IMG/VR virus record: IMGVR_UViG_3300043409_002784
Location: 1-30,302 of that record
From: a virus
Strand: one strand, 5' to 3'
Length of the DNA: 30,302 bases
Shown here: positions 1 to 8,022 of the stretch, one piece after another
Position numbering within the stretch: the first letter of the stretch is position 1
Layout: every line of letters starts with the position of its first letter
Program-made: the position numbers and the translations under genes
The notes under the pieces: model-generated
Told to the model about the DNA's origin: nothing
The model's input: only the letters and a program-made list of their open reading frames with translations
The model's database searches: none

Positions 1-528
1 CTTCTTGCCCCAACATTTACTTTCGGGTATTACGATGTGGAAGACATTAGGCAGGAAGCTTACATATTTGGACTTGAATCTTTATCTCGCTATGACCCAT
101 CTCGCCCCTTAGAAAACTTTCTTTATTCGCACATTAAAAACAGACTTATTAATTTCAAGAGAGACAAGTATCATAGGACAGATCCCCCATGTGCTTCGTG
201 TCACCAATCAAATAAATGCTCGGATGGCAATTACTGCGAAAAGTATAAGGCATGGAAGAAAAGGAATTTGTCTAAGCAAAATTTAATGCGACCCTTAGAT
301 ATACAGACAATCTCAGCCGATACCGAAAAGAACGCACACGGAAAACAATCTGTTGTAGATGAGGCGAACATATCTGAGTGTTCTAATTTAATAGACTTGC
401 ACCTTCCTGTTGAACTTCGTTCAATATATCTTAGAATTAAAGCTGGTGAGTCTGTTCCCAAAATAAAAAAACAAAGAGTGGAACAAGCAATTAAGGAGAT
501 CCTAAATGGCAGGAAAGAAGCTGAATAG
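1..528 (+). CDS. Sigma-70-like RNA polymerase sigma factor (5' partial)
   Basis: The frame is open to the first base of the window, so the N-terminus is missing; a GTG at 37 is only an internal valine codon of the conserved region and is not a convincing start. The segment DVEDIRQEAYIFGLESLSRYD followed by DPSRPLENFLYSHIKNRL matches sigma region 2 (the DLIQEG..GL..A...FDP...F..Y....IRN pattern), which binds the RNA polymerase clamp and the -10 element. A cysteine cluster C-x2-C-x5-C-x5-C follows directly (nt about 190-240). The C-terminal part, LPVELRSIYLRIKAGESVPK and onward, has the layout of a short region 4 helix-turn-helix. A compact phage sigma factor, comparable in size to T4 gp55, would direct host polymerase to phage late promoters. 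The end overlaps the next gene by 23 bases. The sigma call is fairly firm; the late-gene role is inference. Confidence 0.72.
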   Translation, partial: LLAPTFTFGYYDVEDIRQEAYIFGLESLSRYDPSRPLENFLYSHIKNRLINFKRDKYHRTDPPCASCHQSNKCSDGNYCEKYKAWKKRNLSKQNLMRPLDIQTISADTEKNAHGKQSVVDEANISECSNLIDLHLPVELRSIYLRIKAGESVPKIKKQRVEQAIKEILNGRKEAE

Positions 529-1285
529 AACTGATCGTGATTATATAACTAAGCACCATGAAACTTTATCGTTAGAAGACTTAAGCTCGTTCTTGCTCAA
601 GCCTGTGGTACTAATTGAAGAGTTTGTACAGACACTTAATGATGAAAATCATAAAAATTTAAGAAGTAGTAAAGCTTGGAAACAGCTTAAGCAAGAGATG
701 GATGAGGAAGAGTTGGAATATTTTGAAGAGCAGTATGTAAAGTACATGGCCCAGTTCAGAGAAGATGTTCTCGTAACTGAGGAAACACAAATATTTTTAG
801 TTATCAAGTTTGAAATAATGATGCACAGGAATGCTAAAAGCAAAAGAAACTCTGGTAAAGAGATAGCGAAGCTGATTAGAATGCAAGAAGAGTTCATGAG
901 AAGATTTCCTGATATGCAGGGCATGTCCGAATCTGATCGTGAATATGTGCTCGGCTTAGAGACACAGATACAAGCAGCTAAAGCTTCTGAACAAGCTAGG
1001 TCTACTGAGTTTATTAAACTAGAAGAGAAACATCAGGGATTACTCAAAGACTTAAAGGCCACTAGAGATCAGCGTATTACTCGTATCGAGTCATCTAAAG
1101 AGACATACTTGGCGATTATTAAAAAACTTCAGAACGAGGAAGAGCGTGACTTAGTGGGAGGTACTATGGAAACCATGAAGATAGCCACTAAAAAGGAAGA
1201 GAAAAAGTTAACTAGCGTTCATACATTTGATGATGGTAGTCAAGACCTACCAGTTTTAATTCCAAAGGATAAAGATGATGAGTAA
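506..1285 (+). CDS. Coiled-coil protein of unknown function, possible small terminase
   Basis: I do not recognise this 259-residue protein by sequence. Residues about 6-45 could form a small helix-turn-helix (TDRDYITKHH...LSLEDLSSFL). Residues about 55-100 are strongly acidic and helical (EMDEEELEYFEEQY). Residues about 145-215 are heptad-like and rich in K/E/Q, as in a coiled coil. The tail is charged. A DNA-binding head followed by an oligomerising coil is the general plan of phage small terminase subunits, and the large terminase lies about 1.5 kb downstream in the same operon, but two other genes intervene and no diagnostic motif is visible. It starts 23 bases inside the sigma gene (ATCCTAA before ATG) and its stop overlaps the next start, so translation is probably coupled. 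Confidence 0.6.
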   Translation: MAGKKLNRTDRDYITKHHETLSLEDLSSFLLKPVVLIEEFVQTLNDENHKNLRSSKAWKQLKQEMDEEELEYFEEQYVKYMAQFREDVLVTEETQIFLVIKFEIMMHRNAKSKRNSGKEIAKLIRMQEEFMRRFPDMQGMSESDREYVLGLETQIQAAKASEQARSTEFIKLEEKHQGLLKDLKATRDQRITRIESSKETYLAIIKKLQNEEERDLVGGTMETMKIATKKEEKKLTSVHTFDDGSQDLPVLIPKDKDDE

Positions 1286-2327
1286 GACAGCACTAGTGTT
1301 TGGGGCGACAGGACAAGATGGTTCTTATCTCTGCGAAAGCCTTTTGGCAAAAAAGTACAATGTCTTAGCGGTAGCAAGACGGTCTTCAATAGATAATGGA
1401 GTAAGGCTTAATGGTTGTTCAGATCACAAAAACTTCACTCTCTTGAGAGGCGATGTCTGCGATCAATCTTTTGTCTTCTCCACTATCTATAAACATACCC
1501 CTACAGAAATCTACAATCTGGCAGCACAGAGTCATGTGGGCGATTCGTTTACGCAACCGCATTACACGCTCGATGTGGATTTGAAGGGAACGCTTAATGT
1601 CTTAGAAGGGATTTTGAATTTTTCAAAATCTTCAAGACTATATCAGGCATCAACAAGTGAAATGTATGGTTCATGCTTTTCTTATAATATGCCTATTGTT
1701 GGAATTAGAAAAGAGTCTAAAACTGCTATTAGCAGAGAAGATTTTATTAATAAAGATTGTTTTCAAGATGAAGACACACTTATGATTCCAAACTCTCCAT
1801 ACGGAGTAGCAAAACTAGCCTCTCACAACTTGATAAAAATATATAGAGAATCTTATAGTTTATTTGCTTGTTCTGGAATTCTGTTTAATCACGAATCACC
1901 TAGAAGGGGAGAGTTATTTGTAACTAGGAAGATAACCTCTTGGATAGGCAAGTATGTTAATAAACTAACTAAAGATAAATTACAGCTTGGTAATATAGAT
2001 TCTCTGCGTGATTGGGGTCATGCAAAGGATTATGTTGAAGCAATGCGTTTAATTTTGCAACAAAACACACCCGAAGATTTTGTTGTAGCTACTGGCACTA
2101 CTTATTCCGTAGAAGACTTTTTAAGTAAAGCATTTGAATTTGCAGGACTTGGTAATTGGGAAAAGTATGTTGTATTAAACAAATCACTGAAAAGACCATT
2201 TGAGGTTGATGCTCTTCGTGGTGTATCAACAAAGGCAAGAGAAGTTCTTAAATGGAAACCACACTATAATTTTGATCTCCTTGTAAAAGAGATGGTCGAA
2301 AGCGATATCAATGGACATAAAGTATAA
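1275..2327 (+). CDS. gmd: GDP-mannose 4,6-dehydratase
   Basis: This enzyme of the extended short-chain dehydrogenase family converts GDP-D-mannose to GDP-4-keto-6-deoxy-D-mannose, the precursor of GDP-fucose, GDP-rhamnose, GDP-perosamine and related deoxy-sugars. The glycine-rich NADP-binding motif GATGQDGSYL is at residues 10-19, LAAQSHVGDSF follows at the usual distance, the catalytic Ser/Thr-Glu pair lies in STSEMYG (residues about 126-132) and the Tyr-x3-Lys pair is Y176/K180. The segment LFNHESPRRGE and the C-terminal RPFEVDALRG are typical of the family. At 350 residues it is full length and looks active. Two ATG codons (1275, 1278) are adjacent. It sits between packaging genes and overlaps both neighbours, so it is expressed with them. 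It is an auxiliary metabolic gene; whether the sugar decorates the virion or alters the host envelope cannot be told. Confidence 0.92.
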   Translation: MMSKTALVFGATGQDGSYLCESLLAKKYNVLAVARRSSIDNGVRLNGCSDHKNFTLLRGDVCDQSFVFSTIYKHTPTEIYNLAAQSHVGDSFTQPHYTLDVDLKGTLNVLEGILNFSKSSRLYQASTSEMYGSCFSYNMPIVGIRKESKTAISREDFINKDCFQDEDTLMIPNSPYGVAKLASHNLIKIYRESYSLFACSGILFNHESPRRGELFVTRKITSWIGKYVNKLTKDKLQLGNIDSLRDWGHAKDYVEAMRLILQQNTPEDFVVATGTTYSVEDFLSKAFEFAGLGNWEKYVVLNKSLKRPFEVDALRGVSTKAREVLKWKPHYNFDLLVKEMVESDINGHKV

Positions 2328-2817
2328 GGTAATCAGAGATACTAGAGAGCAAAACGGCTGGACTTTTATGCCAGCAAAAGCTTGTGAAGGAACTGTATCT
2401 GGAACACTAAAGACTGGTGATTATTCCATAGAAGGATATCAAGATATATTAACGATAGAAAGAAAAGGTTCTATTGCAGAACTGGCAACAAATTTAGTTG
2501 AAGATAGATTTGAAAGAGAACTAGAAAGAATGCAGTCGTTTAAGTATGCATTTATGATTTTAGAATTCTCTATGGATGACTTAATCAAATACCCAAAGGG
2601 AACTGGCATACCATCTTACAAGATGAAGAGTGTAAAGCTTAATCCATTTTTCCTACTGAAAAGATTAATAGAGATAGAACTAAAGTATAAGGTTAAAATA
2701 ATATTTTGTGAAAATCATGGGCAAACAGTTGCCTCTTCCATATTCAAACGAGTAATTGAAAATGAAGGACCAAGAGAAGTTAAAGAGGATAATAGACCGA
2801 GCTTGGATGCTTTCTGA
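2311..2817 (+). CDS. ERCC4-fold nuclease
   Basis: A 168-residue protein with the XPF/ERCC4 nuclease signature: RDTREQ at residues 9-14, GDYS at 36-39 and the catalytic ERK at 50-52, followed by a helix (ELATNLVEDRFERELERM) typical of the family. ERCC4 nucleases cut branched or flapped DNA with a divalent metal. The protein is little more than the catalytic domain, as in other small phage copies, with no helicase or obvious helix-hairpin-helix tail. The gene begins 17 bases inside gmd and ends inside the terminase reading frame, so it belongs to the packaging transcript. A role in trimming replication or recombination intermediates before packaging is plausible but inferred from position. Confidence 0.78.
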   Translation: MDIKYKVIRDTREQNGWTFMPAKACEGTVSGTLKTGDYSIEGYQDILTIERKGSIAELATNLVEDRFERELERMQSFKYAFMILEFSMDDLIKYPKGTGIPSYKMKSVKLNPFFLLKRLIEIELKYKVKIIFCENHGQTVASSIFKRVIENEGPREVKEDNRPSLDAF

Positions 2818-4891
2818 GCAGGAAATGCTTGCGGTAAGTCCTCTTACAGACATTAATGATATTCAACGAATAGTTGATGTTCCATTAAATACGATTCATC
2901 CATTGAAAAACATTTCTAAAACAGACATGGAAAGAATGGATATATATCTGCTAAAGATAATGAGAAATCCAGACTACTTTCCTTTTACATGCAAGGTTCT
3001 ATTTGGAATAGATATATTTCCTTTTCAGCACATCATTTTAAAAGAGCTTTGGAAAAGACCATTCCCAATGATTATTGCTGGTCGTGGTGCAGGGAAAAGT
3101 TATATCCTTGCGTTATATTCTATGCTTAGACTTTTGTTTACCCAAGGATGCAAGATTGCAATCATAGGTAAAGTATTTAGACAGAGTAAAGTTATATTTG
3201 AATACATGGAAGGTCTATGGGCGAATGGAGTTATCTATAGAGATATATGTGGTGTTGGCAAAGGTAGAAACAATAGAGATCAAGGCCCAAGACGAGATAT
3301 AGATAGATGCGAAATGATTGTTGGGGAAAGTGTCGCTATGGCATTGCCATTGGGAACAGGTGAAAAGATTAGAGGTCAAAGAGCCAACTATACAGTTTGT
3401 GACGAGTTCGCTTCTATTAGAGAAGACATTTATCAAAATGTGGTAAGAGGTTTTTCTAGCGTGTCTTCTAATCCAAGCGAGAAAGTTCATAGACAAGCAA
3501 AAATAAGATTGATGAAACAGCTTGGAGTTTGGACTGATGCAGATGAAGCACAGGAAAGCAAAATACTTAGAAGCAATCAGAACATAGTTTCTGGTACAGC
3601 ATATTACTCCTTTAATCATTTTTATAAAACATGGGTTAACTATAAAAGAATTATTGAAAGCAACGGAGATAGAAATTTATTGGAACAGATATTTCAAGGT
3701 CCAGTTCCAGATGGTTTTGATTGGAGAGATTATTCCATCATAAGACTACCTGTGGAAATACTACCTCTTGGATTTATGGATGCAAAACAAATAACTTCTG
3801 CAAGAATAAACAGCACTAAGGCGAATTATCTAATTGAATATGGTGCTACATTTGCAACTGATTCAGATGGTTTCTTTAAGAGAAGCTTAATTGAATCTTG
3901 CGTTTCTGGAAATCCAAGTTCGCCAATTGTTTTACCTAGTGGTGAAGTTTTATTTCACGCTTCTCTTCTTGGCGATTCATCTGTACAACATGTTATGGCT
4001 ATTGATCCAGCATCTGAAAGAGATAACTTTGCAGTAATAATCTTGGCACTTTATCCAGATCATAGACGAATAGTATATTGTTGGACTACAACTAGATCTT
4101 CATTTAAAGAAAAAATGAAAAGCGGAATTGTAAATGAAAAAGACTTCTACAGTTATTGCTGTAGGAAAATAAGAAATTTAGCAAAGATGTTCCCTAATAT
4201 GGTTCGTATAGCTTTAGATAGTCAAGGTGGAGGTATTGCTATTGAAGAAGGATTACAAGATACAAACAGATTGCAGGATTCAGAAAAAGCAATCTACAAG
4301 GTAATTGATCCACTTAAAAGAAAAGACTCAGACGATAAAAGTGGCGAGCATATTTTATCAATGATAAATTTTGCTGATCCAAACTGGGTAGTAGAAGCAA
4401 ATCATGGATTAAGAAAAGATCTAGAAGACAAAACTTTGCTATTTCCATACTTTGATCCAATCTCACTAACTCTTGCACAAGAAGAAGATATGGCAACAGG
4501 AAGGGTTAATATGTATGACACCCTAGAAGATTGTGTGATGGATATAGAAGAATTAAAAGACGAACTTTCCAGCATTGTTCATGTTCATACTCCATCAGGT
4601 AGAGATAGGTGGGATACTCCAGAAAGTAGAGATCCAGATGGCAAAAAGAGCAGAACAAGAAAAGATAGGTACTCTGCATTGCTTATGGCGAATATGGTAG
4701 CTAGAGGATTTCAAAGGATTGAGGTTCAAGACGAATATACTCATACTGGCGGGTTTGCCAGACATGTTGCAGATCAAAGTGCAGCAGATAAAGAAATGTA
4801 TATTGGGCCAGAATGGTTCAAAAAAGCTGTTAATCATGGTTCTGGTTATGGTACAGTTGTTCCTACAAGGTGTAATAATACTGTAGAGTAA
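2762..4891 (+). CDS. terL: Terminase large subunit (packaging ATPase-nuclease)
   Basis: The motor that drives DNA into the prohead and cuts it. Residues from the ATG at 2762: Walker A GRGAGKS at 107-113, a Walker B-type acidic pair in VCDEFAS at 214-215, then the RNase H-like nuclease with metal-binding aspartates in AIDPASERD (D415), ALDSQGGG (D486) and near the end in KDRYSALLMAN (D635). The length of about 709 residues is on the long side for the family. The true start is uncertain: a TTG at 2756, ATG at 2762, ATG at 2807 or ATG at 2825 are all in frame and none has a strong ribosome binding site; the first two overlap the nuclease gene by about 60 bases. It is followed by 30 bases holding a dyad and then the portal gene, the usual order. 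Confidence 0.93.
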   Translation: MKDQEKLKRIIDRAWMLSEQEMLAVSPLTDINDIQRIVDVPLNTIHPLKNISKTDMERMDIYLLKIMRNPDYFPFTCKVLFGIDIFPFQHIILKELWKRPFPMIIAGRGAGKSYILALYSMLRLLFTQGCKIAIIGKVFRQSKVIFEYMEGLWANGVIYRDICGVGKGRNNRDQGPRRDIDRCEMIVGESVAMALPLGTGEKIRGQRANYTVCDEFASIREDIYQNVVRGFSSVSSNPSEKVHRQAKIRLMKQLGVWTDADEAQESKILRSNQNIVSGTAYYSFNHFYKTWVNYKRIIESNGDRNLLEQIFQGPVPDGFDWRDYSIIRLPVEILPLGFMDAKQITSARINSTKANYLIEYGATFATDSDGFFKRSLIESCVSGNPSSPIVLPSGEVLFHASLLGDSSVQHVMAIDPASERDNFAVIILALYPDHRRIVYCWTTTRSSFKEKMKSGIVNEKDFYSYCCRKIRNLAKMFPNMVRIALDSQGGGIAIEEGLQDTNRLQDSEKAIYKVIDPLKRKDSDDKSGEHILSMINFADPNWVVEANHGLRKDLEDKTLLFPYFDPISLTLAQEEDMATGRVNMYDTLEDCVMDIEELKDELSSIVHVHTPSGRDRWDTPESRDPDGKKSRTRKDRYSALLMANMVARGFQRIEVQDEYTHTGGFARHVADQSAADKEMYIGPEWFKKAVNHGSGYGTVVPTRCNNTVE

Positions 4892-4909
4892 TCCGATTGC
4901 AATCAGATT
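4890..4909. promoter_or_regulatory. Inverted repeat between terL and portal
   Basis: AATCCGATTGCAATCAGATT is symmetrical at 9 of 10 base pairs around its centre; the inner GATTGCAATC is a perfect palindrome. It begins within the terL stop codon and ends just before the AGGA of the portal ribosome binding site. It could be a protein-binding dyad or an RNA hairpin that affects portal translation. There is no U-run, so it is not a classical terminator. Function is unproven. Confidence 0.35.
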
Positions 4910-4921
4910 AGGAAAAATACA

Positions 4922-7066
4922 ATGTCAAATGATAAAGCAATGTTTGTAACTTGGGATGAAAATGATCCAGAATCAAAGCAAAAAGCATTCGCAAAAGCTA
5001 ACCATGCAGACTCATTAAGTAGGTCTATTGCAGGAAATTCATTTCAAAATGTTGCTACTAACCATGTTTCAGTTAGAGAATCTTTTGATCGAAGAGATTA
5101 TGACTTCTTTAGACCAGGCGAGCAGATCCCCTTATTTGATAAAGATATCATGCTTGCTTGTATGCAAGCCTATGAACGCATTGGCATTGTGCGTAATGTA
5201 ATAGATATGATGGCAGAATTTGCCTGTCAGGGAATAGAGCTTGTCCATCCAAATGAAAAAATTCAAGATTTTTATCGTGAATGGTTTAAAAAAGTAAATG
5301 GTTTAGAAAGAACTGAGCGTATTTTAAATATGCTTTATCGTGCAGGAAATGTAATTATAAAACGATCTACTGCAAAACTTAAAAACTCAGAAGTTGAAAA
5401 TTTACAAAAAGGTTCAGCAGCAGATTTAGTTGTTGAAAAACCAGTAGCTGTAGCTAAGAATGAAATTCCTTGGTCATACACGATTTATAATCCTTGTACT
5501 ATTGAAGTATACGGAGAAGAGTTAGCACCATTTCTTGGGCCAAGCTCATTTAGATATGGCGTTAGAATTCCAGAAATAATCGTCAAAAAACTTAAGAATC
5601 CAAAAGAAGAAATAGAAAAAGAAATGCTATCTGGAGTACCCACATCAACTTTTAATCCAGGTATTGCTGGTGGAAAATCAATTCCATTGCCAGCAGATAA
5701 AACTATTGCTATTTATTACAAGAGAGATGATTGGCAAGTTTGGGCAAAGCCAATGATCTATTGTATTTTAGAAGATTTGTTGATGCTTAAGAAAATGAAG
5801 CTTGCAGATCTTGCAGCATTAGATGGTGCAGTTAGTCATATTCGACTTTGGAAATTAGGTTCTTTAGAACACAGAATATTACCAACAGAAAATGCAATTG
5901 GTAGATTAGCAGATATGCTTTTAAATAATGTTGGTGGTGGATCTATCGATCTTATATGGGGTCCAGAATTAGACTTCAAAGAAACATCTACTGATGTAGC
6001 TAAATTTTTAGGTGAAGAAAAGTATAAGCCAATTTTAAATGCAATCTTTGCAGGATTAGGCATACCACCATCTTTAACTGGTTTGCCCACTGGCCAAGGT
6101 TTTTCAAACAATTACATTAGCCTTAGAACATTGATTGAAAGACTAGATTATGGCAGACAACTATTATCTAGATTTTGGGAAACTGAAATAAAAATAGTTC
6201 AGAAGGCAATGGGATTCAAGCTTCCTGCACAAGTTGTTTTTGATCATCAAACACTACAAGATGAAGCAGCAGAGAAGAGATTGCTTATTGACTTAGTTGA
6301 TAGAGATATTATTAGTGAAGAAGCAATTCAAGAAAGATTTAACTTTGTTCCAGAAATTGAAAGTGTTAGAAGAAGAAGAGAGTTTAAGAAAAGGGAAAAT
6401 GATCAAATGCCTAAAAAGGCTGGACCTTGGCATAATCCACAAAGGCTAGAAGAAATTAAAAAGCTTTGGGCACAAATGGGTGTGCTTACTCCAAAAGACT
6501 TTGGGGTTGAAGCATCTCAAGAAACAGCACCGCCAAAAGTACCTCCAATGGGTCAAAACCCAAATCAATCTCAAGACAAGCCCATCGGCATTGAAGGACA
6601 AGGAAGACCAGTTGGAGTTAACGATAAAGAAGTAAGAAAGAAAAAAGAAGTAAAGCCAAGGACTGCTGCTGAATTAGTAGAGATAATGTCTTGGGCAGAA
6701 GCTGCACAAAAATCTATATCTGATTTAGTTAATCCAGCTTTTCTACATTCATCAAAAAAGAAATCAATAAGAGAACTATCTTCTGAAGATTTTAATTCTT
6801 TGGAAAAAACAAAGTTTCATATACTTTGTAATTTAAGTTATTTAGAGAAGGTAGAGAAGCAAACTATAGCAAAAATTATTAATACTGACATGAAAATTCA
6901 TGATGATATAAATAAGGTGCTATCTATAGCTACTAAAAACTATATTTCTAAAGAAGGAAATCAACCGAATACGGAAACGAGAAGGAAAATTGAAGCATCA
7001 TCTGTTGCAATTTATTTTATAGGCAAACAAGATGAAACCAATAATTCTGATTACCCTATATCGTAG
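4922..7066 (+). CDS. Portal protein
   Basis: A 714-residue protein directly after terL, where the portal is normally encoded. Twelve copies of a portal form the DNA channel at one vertex and dock the terminase. Visible portal features: an N-terminal section with DKDIMLACMQAYERIGIVRNVIDMMAEF (the recurrent 'changes of partner across the membrane-free body' helix of the family), DDWQVWAKPMIYCILEDLLMLKKM, and GLPTGQGFSNNYISLRTLIE leading into the long helix LLSRFWETEIKIVQKAMGF, as in the wing-to-crown helices of other portals. A basic, proline-rich segment (about 490-560) and a helical tail follow, making it longer than many portals. It has AGGA six to nine bases before ATG. The portal call is by motif and synteny; I could not run a profile search. 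Confidence 0.83.
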   Translation: MSNDKAMFVTWDENDPESKQKAFAKANHADSLSRSIAGNSFQNVATNHVSVRESFDRRDYDFFRPGEQIPLFDKDIMLACMQAYERIGIVRNVIDMMAEFACQGIELVHPNEKIQDFYREWFKKVNGLERTERILNMLYRAGNVIIKRSTAKLKNSEVENLQKGSAADLVVEKPVAVAKNEIPWSYTIYNPCTIEVYGEELAPFLGPSSFRYGVRIPEIIVKKLKNPKEEIEKEMLSGVPTSTFNPGIAGGKSIPLPADKTIAIYYKRDDWQVWAKPMIYCILEDLLMLKKMKLADLAALDGAVSHIRLWKLGSLEHRILPTENAIGRLADMLLNNVGGGSIDLIWGPELDFKETSTDVAKFLGEEKYKPILNAIFAGLGIPPSLTGLPTGQGFSNNYISLRTLIERLDYGRQLLSRFWETEIKIVQKAMGFKLPAQVVFDHQTLQDEAAEKRLLIDLVDRDIISEEAIQERFNFVPEIESVRRRREFKKRENDQMPKKAGPWHNPQRLEEIKKLWAQMGVLTPKDFGVEASQETAPPKVPPMGQNPNQSQDKPIGIEGQGRPVGVNDKEVRKKKEVKPRTAAELVEIMSWAEAAQKSISDLVNPAFLHSSKKKSIRELSSEDFNSLEKTKFHILCNLSYLEKVEKQTIAKIINTDMKIHDDINKVLSIATKNYISKEGNQPNTETRRKIEASSVAIYFIGKQDETNNSDYPIS

Positions 7067-7793
7067 ATATCATGAATTTTGTAATAACATTGAAAACATA
7101 GAAAGATATAAAAAATTTTTCAAGGTCAAGCCAGATATATATGTAATATGGTCTTCTCCAGAACATGGAAAGTTTTGGCTATTTGAAGACTTAATCAAAA
7201 AAGATATCATTCAAAAGCTAATTACAAGAAAGGGTTTTCCAAATGAAAATGGAAAACAACCCACATCTTTTTTTGAGTCTCACAATATAAGACTAGGATT
7301 AGAAACTGTATTTAGAGATCATCCAGACTCATACTGCATAGTTCAAGCAGCAGATGTAAAAATAACAGAATATGGATTTAATGTTATAGAAAATGAAATG
7401 GTTTCTGGTGCTAGTGCTGTAACTTTTATCTGGAATAATAGATTTACTACAGATGCTTGGGCAACAAATTGCTTTGCGGTTTCATCTGCCAGAAAATTTT
7501 GGCCTCCATTTGTTGAATACGATACAATTGATGTTTTAGAAAGATACTGGTATAAAGAATTTGCTAAAAATAACAAAAAAGATTATATTACAGTACTTGG
7601 AAATCAATCTAATTTTATATTTACGCATGAGCATAGAAGCGAAAAACTTCCAAAATTTTTAGATAAATTTATTGGCGAAAAAGAAAGTATGGGGTTGTTT
7701 ATAAAAGGACAAAAATGTTTAATTAAAAGAATATATGATTTTTGGGTGTATTTAATAGGGAGATACTATGCCAAAGATAAAAATAGTATATGA
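7032..7793 (+). CDS. Possible glycosyltransferase (GT-A-like)
   Basis: A 253-residue protein inserted between portal and protease genes and overlapping both neighbours. The N-terminus (KPIILITLYRRYHEFCNNI, then KPDIYVIWSSPEHGK) has the beta strand-helix-strand start common to nucleotide-sugar transferases of the GT-A fold, with a strand ending in YCIVQAADVKIT (D108) at about the position where such enzymes carry their DxD-type metal site. Only a single aspartate is present rather than DxD. No membrane helix is evident, apart from a hydrophobic stretch near the C-terminus (YDFWVYLIGRYY). With gmd in the same transcript, a glycan-modifying role is attractive, but the family assignment is tentative and the protein may be something else. 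Confidence 0.45.
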   Translation: MKPIILITLYRRYHEFCNNIENIERYKKFFKVKPDIYVIWSSPEHGKFWLFEDLIKKDIIQKLITRKGFPNENGKQPTSFFESHNIRLGLETVFRDHPDSYCIVQAADVKITEYGFNVIENEMVSGASAVTFIWNNRFTTDAWATNCFAVSSARKFWPPFVEYDTIDVLERYWYKEFAKNNKKDYITVLGNQSNFIFTHEHRSEKLPKFLDKFIGEKESMGLFIKGQKCLIKRIYDFWVYLIGRYYAKDKNSI

Positions 7794-8022
7794 TACAGAA
7801 ACTTCTGATGTAGAAGTATATATGGGCAAAAAAAGGGTTGATGATATTTACGCTGTTTTTTTACATCAAGACATTGAAAATTCATACAAGTTTACATTGC
7901 AATTGTTTAGTGTAGATGACGGCATTCTTAAATTTAAGAACGCAGATGTTGAAAAAGAAGTAGATAGTGTTTTGTTTTTAAACAAAATAATAAACTATTT
8001 TAATTTAGGGGGTGGCAAATGA
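7768..8022 (+). CDS. Small protein of unknown function
   Basis: An 84-residue protein that starts 26 bases inside the preceding gene after AGGGAGATACT and ends by overlapping the next start by four bases (ATGA type). It reads as alternating beta strands followed by a short helix (VDSVLFLNKIINYFNL). I do not recognise it. Its place between portal and protease and its tight spacing suggest a head-assembly accessory or an uncharacterised operon passenger. Confidence 0.62.
   Translation: MPKIKIVYDTETSDVEVYMGKKRVDDIYAVFLHQDIENSYKFTLQLFSVDDGILKFKNADVEKEVDSVLFLNKIINYFNLGGGK

Noticed and set aside
506-1285. Firm assignment as small terminase
   Set aside because: Only general features (possible helix-turn-helix and coiled coil) and loose synteny support it; kept as unknown with this as a possibility.
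4314-4837. Short reverse-strand frames over the terminase gene
   Set aside because: They lie wholly inside a well-supported gene on the other strand, and show no motif or initiation signal.
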